This document shows positions 60,409 through 64,000 of a stretch of DNA of 64,000 nucleotides, piece after piece. Position 1 is the first letter of the stretch; each line of letters opens with the position of its first letter. The position numbers and the translations under genes were made by a program. Source of the stretch: Micromonospora sp. MA102 (GTDB lineage: Bacteria > Actinomycetota > Actinomycetes > Mycobacteriales > Micromonosporaceae); the NCBI RefSeq assembly GCF_025460765.1, contig NZ_JAMWEG010000007.1:301989-365988 (forward strand). The letters run 5' to 3'. The notes below the pieces were generated by a model. The model was given only the letters and a program-made list of their open reading frames with translations. It was not told the DNA's origin and did no database searches.

Positions 60409-61293
60409 GTGCCCGAAGGCGACACCGTCTGGAACACCGCCCGCGTCCTCCAGCGCGCCCTGGCCGGCGCCCGGCTCACCGGCTCGGACTTCCGCGTGCC
60501 GCAGCTCGCCGCGACCGACCTGACCGGCTGGACCGTGCGCGAGTCGGCCAGCCGGGGCAAGCACCTGCTGCTCCGCCTCACCGCACCGCCCGCCGCCGCC
60601 GCGCGGGCCACCGCCACCCCGTCCGACGCCGGCACCCCGACCGACGCCGGCACCCCCGCGCCGACCAGCGGCGCCGGCGACGGGGGCGGGCGGGACTGGA
60701 CCCTGCACTCGCACCTGCGGATGGACGGCGCCTGGCGGGCGTACGCGCCGGGCGAGCGGTGGGCGGCCCGCCCGGCGCACCTGATCCGGGTGGTGCTCCG
60801 CTCCCCCGGCGCGGTCGCGGTCGGCTACCACCTGCACGAGCTGGCCCTGATCCCGACCGCCGAGGAGGAGACGCTGGTCGGCCACCTCGGCCCGGACCTG
60901 CTCGGCCCCGACTGGGATCCGGAGGAGGCGGTGCGCCGGCTGTCCGCCCACCCGGACGAGACGATCGGCGAGGCGCTGCTGGACCAGCGCAACCTGGCCG
61001 GGGTGGGCAACCTCTACAAGTGCGAGGTGCTGTTCCTGCGCGGGGTCAACCCGTGGACGCCGGTCCGCGCGGTGCCCGACCTGCCGGGCACGGTCACGCT
61101 CGCGCAGCGGCTGCTCGCCGCCAACCGGGGCCGCTGGGCGCAGAGCACCACCGGGTCGCTGCACCGCGGCCAGACCAGCTACGTCTACGGCCGGCGGGCC
61201 CAGCCGTGCCGGCGCTGCGGCACCGCCATCCGCAAGGAGGAGTTGGGCGAGCGGGTCACGTACTGGTGCCCGGCCTGCCAACCGGACCGATGA
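60409..61293 (+). CDS. Fpg/Nei-family DNA glycosylase (Nei2-like)
   Basis: A 294-residue bifunctional glycosylase/AP lyase. The GTG start places Pro2-Glu3 (PEGDTVWNTARVLQRAL), the catalytic pair. A Lys-containing ASRGKHLLLRL, an H2TH segment (IGEALLDQRNLAGVGNLYKCEVLFLRG) and the C4 zinc finger CRRCGTAIRKEELGERVTYWCPAC follow. An Ala/Thr/Pro-rich insert of about 35 residues (63-97) splits the N-terminal domain and looks unstructured. Fits the Nei2 branch of actinobacteria, which acts on oxidised pyrimidines. Confidence 0.93.
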   Translation: MPEGDTVWNTARVLQRALAGARLTGSDFRVPQLAATDLTGWTVRESASRGKHLLLRLTAPPAAAARATATPSDAGTPTDAGTPAPTSGAGDGGGRDWTLHSHLRMDGAWRAYAPGERWAARPAHLIRVVLRSPGAVAVGYHLHELALIPTAEEETLVGHLGPDLLGPDWDPEEAVRRLSAHPDETIGEALLDQRNLAGVGNLYKCEVLFLRGVNPWTPVRAVPDLPGTVTLAQRLLAANRGRWAQSTTGSLHRGQTSYVYGRRAQPCRRCGTAIRKEELGERVTYWCPACQPDR

Positions 61294-61307
61294 GCGGGAC
61301 GGCGCGT

Positions 61308-61362
61308 GGAACTTCCACGAACCACCCAAGATCGCCCGAGATAGGGACGATTGGGTAGTTCC
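61308..61362. repeat. Intergenic inverted repeat with CCCAAGATCG
   Basis: GGAACT pairs with AGTTCC and CCCAAGATCG with CGATTGGG (2-base bulge), leaving mismatches in the outer stem. It follows the nei-like gene by 15 bp. Similar composition to the repeats at 6237 and 58924. Confidence 0.65.
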
Positions 61363-61474
61363 CCGCCGCACCTTCGGCGTCGCATGCTGCGGTGGAGTGC
61401 TCACCGATCGTCAGCAGCGCGTACGCCCGCCACGTCGGGGTGACGGCAGGCGCGCCCCGACCCCGGGGAGAGCC

Positions 61475-64000
61475 ATGGTGCTGTTCCGCAGACTCCGGCC
61501 GGGATGGACGGACCGCTTCGCCCGGACCGCCGAGGACCACGCGCCGACGGTGCCCGCCGCCCGCGCCGCCGAGGAGGAGACCGGCCCCACGCCGGCCAGC
61601 CTCGATCCGGCCGCCGTGCCGCGCCTGTTCGGCCCGGTGCCGAACTTCGCCGCCAGCCCGCTGCCCGTGCTCGACCGGGACGGCCGGCCGCTGCCCGGCA
61701 CCGGCATCCGCAAGTTCGTCGACCCGCTGCCGGTGCCCGGCCCGCTGGCCACCGCCGGGCTCGGCGCCCGCCTGCCCGTCGCGGTCCCCGACACGATCAC
61801 GTGGCCGGGCTGCGACTACTACGAGATCGGCCTCCAGGAGTACGCGCAGCGCCTGCACCGTGACCTGCCGGCCACCCGGCTGCGCGGCTACCGCCAGCTC
61901 AACCTGGGTACCGACGCGGCCGGCCACAACACGGTGGTCCCGCCCGACCGGCCGTGGCACCTCGGCCCGATGATCGTCGCCCGGCGTGGCCGGCCGGTGC
62001 GGATCAAGTTCATCAACCAGCTGCCCACCGGCCGGGCCGGCGAACTGTTCCTGCCGGTCGACGAGACGGTCGACGGGGCCGGGACCGGCCCGCTGGACGG
62101 CCCCGCGCCGTACCCGCAGAACCGGGCGGTGCCGCACCTGGCCGGGGCGCAGACGGCGTGGATCAGCGCCGGCAACCCGTGGCAGTGGGTCACCCCGGCC
62201 GGCGAGATCACCCCGTACCCGACCGGGGTGGGGGTGACCCCGGTGCCGGACATGCCGCCGCCCGGCGCGGGCGCCACCACGCTCTACTTCCCCAACGAGC
62301 AGAGCGGCCGGCTCATGTGGCTGCACGACAACACCCTCGGCCTGTCCCGGCTCACCGTCTACTCGGGGCAGCTCGCGCTCTACCTGCTGACCGACCCGGC
62401 CGAGGAGCGGCTGGTCGACGACGGGGTGCTTCCCGCCGACCAGCTGCCCCTGGTGATCGAGGACAAGACCTTCGTGCCGGACGACGCCCAGCTCGCCGCC
62501 CAGGATCCGACGTGGGACCGGGACCGCTGGGGCGCGAAGGGCAGCCTCTGGCACCCGCACGTCTACCAGCCGCGGCAGAACCCGTACCGGAGCAGCGGCG
62601 GGAACCCGACCGGCCGCTGGGACTACGGCCCGTGGACGCACGACCCGGACGGCGGGGCCAGCCCCTGGGTCGCCCCGGTGCCGAACCCGCACCACGACCC
62701 GGTCGCCGAGCCGGACGAGCCGCCCCTCGCGCCGGGCGTGCCGCACCCGTCCGCGGTGCCCGAGGCGTACGGGGACACCCCCCTGGTCAACGGGGTCGCC
62801 TACCCGTACCTGGAAGTCGCGCCGCGGGCGTACCGGTTCCGGATCCTCAACGCCTGCCCGGACCGCACGCTCAACCTCCAGCTCTACCGGGCCCGCTCGG
62901 ACCAGCCGATGTGGACCGAGGCCGGCGCGCCGGGCGACCCGCGCGCCGGCGAGGTGCCGATGGTCGACGCGGTCCGGGCGGCCGGGCGGCCGGCGCACTG
63001 GCCGCTCGACGGGCGCGAGGGCGGGGTGCCCGATCCGGCCGCCGCCGGCCCGGAGCTGATCCAGGTCGGCAACGAGGGTGGCCTGCTGCCCGCCCCCGTG
63101 GTGCTGGCCCACCGCCCGATCGGCTACCGGTACGACCGCCAGGACCCCACCGCGCTCAACGTGGACGGGCACACCCTGCTGCTCGCCCCCGGCGAGCGGG
63201 CCGATGTGGTGGTCGACTTCGCGACCGTACCGCCGGGCACCACCCTGATCCTCTACAACGACTGCCCGGCGCCGCTGCCCCGGTTCGACCCGCGCTACGA
63301 CCACCACGCCGGCGCGCCGGACCGCACCGCCGCCGGTGGCCTGCCCGCGGCCCGCCCCGGCTACGGCCCGAACACCCGCACCCTGCTCCAGATCCGGGTG
63401 ACCGGCACTCCGGCCGAGCCGTACGACCGGGACCGGCTGGCCGCCCGGCTGCCCGGCGCGTACGCGGAGAGCCAGCGACCGCCGATCGTGCCGCAGCCGG
63501 CCTACGACGCGGCCTTCGGCACCCGCACGCCCGGCGCCACGCTGGTGCCCGTGCGTGCCACCTCGGTGACCTTCACCCCGGCCGGCGCGGCCGCCCCGGT
63601 CACGCTGCCGCTGGCCGTGAAGTCGGTCGGGCAGGTCTTCGAGCCCCGGCACGGGCGGGCCGTGGGGCGGCTCGGGGTCGCCCACCCGAACGCCGGGCAC
63701 CGTACCCCGGCCACCCTGCCGCTCGGCCCGGCCGACCCGGCCACCGAGGTGCTGTACGCGACCGACCCGACCGTGCCGGTGGGCGGGCCGGCCGACGGCA
63801 CCCAGCTGTGGCGGATCGTCGGCGACGCGCCCCGCACCCACCCGGTGCACGTCGAGGGCTGCGACGTGCAGCTGGTCAACCGGGTCGGCTGGGACGGCAC
63901 GGTCCGCCCGCCGGACGCCAACGAGCTGGGTTGGAAGGACACCGTGCGGGTCAACCCGCGCGAGGACGTCATCGTGGCCCTGCGCCCGGGGGGGGGGGCG
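61475..64000 (+). CDS. Multicopper-oxidase-fold protein with altered copper motifs (3' end outside window)
   Basis: At least 842 codons, open to the window end. ATG at 61475 has a GGGGAG site. The cupredoxin-like body is recognisable: RGYRQLNLGTDAAGHNTVVPPDRPWHLGPM, YFPNEQSGRLMWLHDNTLGLSRLTVYSGQLALYLL, YLEVAPRAYRFRILNACPDRTLNLQLY, VDGHTLLLAPGERADVVVDFATVPPGTTLILYND and THPVHVEGCDVQLVNR. Yet the copper motifs are broken: HLHG is HLAG (His221 kept, Ala223), HDH is HDN (284-286), HPxHxH is HPVHVE (789-794). No signal peptide is visible. So it may be a structural or redox-dead relative; the fourth motif is not in the window. Confidence 0.85.
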   Translation, partial: MVLFRRLRPGWTDRFARTAEDHAPTVPAARAAEEETGPTPASLDPAAVPRLFGPVPNFAASPLPVLDRDGRPLPGTGIRKFVDPLPVPGPLATAGLGARLPVAVPDTITWPGCDYYEIGLQEYAQRLHRDLPATRLRGYRQLNLGTDAAGHNTVVPPDRPWHLGPMIVARRGRPVRIKFINQLPTGRAGELFLPVDETVDGAGTGPLDGPAPYPQNRAVPHLAGAQTAWISAGNPWQWVTPAGEITPYPTGVGVTPVPDMPPPGAGATTLYFPNEQSGRLMWLHDNTLGLSRLTVYSGQLALYLLTDPAEERLVDDGVLPADQLPLVIEDKTFVPDDAQLAAQDPTWDRDRWGAKGSLWHPHVYQPRQNPYRSSGGNPTGRWDYGPWTHDPDGGASPWVAPVPNPHHDPVAEPDEPPLAPGVPHPSAVPEAYGDTPLVNGVAYPYLEVAPRAYRFRILNACPDRTLNLQLYRARSDQPMWTEAGAPGDPRAGEVPMVDAVRAAGRPAHWPLDGREGGVPDPAAAGPELIQVGNEGGLLPAPVVLAHRPIGYRYDRQDPTALNVDGHTLLLAPGERADVVVDFATVPPGTTLILYNDCPAPLPRFDPRYDHHAGAPDRTAAGGLPAARPGYGPNTRTLLQIRVTGTPAEPYDRDRLAARLPGAYAESQRPPIVPQPAYDAAFGTRTPGATLVPVRATSVTFTPAGAAAPVTLPLAVKSVGQVFEPRHGRAVGRLGVAHPNAGHRTPATLPLGPADPATEVLYATDPTVPVGGPADGTQLWRIVGDAPRTHPVHVEGCDVQLVNRVGWDGTVRPPDANELGWKDTVRVNPREDVIVALRPGGGA

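Overview
The window is very GC-rich (roughly 70-75% G+C), high-GC Gram-positive chromosome. Gene content and protein similarity point to a Micromonosporaceae actinobacterium close to Micromonospora: class II ribonucleotide reductase with NrdR, the recA-recX pair preceded by a DUF3046 gene, actinobacterial LexA and SOS boxes, an ECF42 sigma factor with its DGPF partner, UdgX, a long Lhr helicase and a seven-subunit Mrp antiporter. GTG and TTG starts and 1-4 bp stop/start overlaps are frequent. I see no rRNA, tRNA, CRISPR array, transposase or phage module. This is ordinary chromosomal backbone with small accessory insertions.

Layout. 1-3733: partial lipoprotein, DUF5522 protein, asparaginase and methyltransferase (minus), MFS exporter (plus). 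3831-5425: DGPF/YCII protein plus ECF42 sigma factor. 5487-7229: nucleotidyltransferase and DUF2332 protein (minus). 7381-12128: the nrdR-nrdJ operon (minus) divergent from lexA (plus); the shared 545-bp gap holds two NrdR-box-like sites 32 bp apart and three SOS-box-like sites. 12178-15272: Gly-rich membrane protein and HflX (minus). 15469-16941: malic enzyme. 17117-19591: extradiol-dioxygenase-like protein, miaA, dapF (minus). 19794-22959: DUF349 protein and secreted GH5-CBM2 cellulase (plus). 23011-26423: miaB, an unknown protein and selD (minus). 26622-29941: glutamate-type ABC transporter operon (plus). 30017-31783: RNase Y (minus).

32459-38688 (minus): MFS exporter, DUF3046, recA, recX, DUF849 protein, plus acyl-CoA dehydrogenase and GNAT. 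38783-39436: pterin dehydratase-VOC fusion (plus). 39493-41750 (minus): UdgX, a 39-residue membrane protein and a MocR regulator, which is divergent from a flavin-barrel/GNAT fusion and leuE (41789-43701). 43753-47200 (minus): Spo0M-like protein and two CNNM/CBS transporters. 47362-53467 (minus): the mrp operon, whose A/B junction is out of frame. 53589-53957: unknown alpha-helical protein. 54129-61293 (plus): Lhr, GNAT, SAM hydroxide adenosyltransferase, Nei2-like glycosylase. 61475-end: a multicopper-oxidase-fold protein whose visible copper motifs are broken.

How the genes work together. DNA repair and replication supply are strongly represented: LexA and RecA/RecX form the SOS circuit, NrdR/NrdJ supplies dNTPs, and UdgX, Lhr and Nei2 act on damaged DNA. 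Other blocks serve cation homeostasis (Mrp, CNNM), glutamate-type uptake with possible GlnR control, and tRNA modification (MiaA, MiaB). Between genes there is a recurring set of long inverted repeats, two of them built on the same TGATCATGAAGTTG arm; this is the least explained structure in the window.
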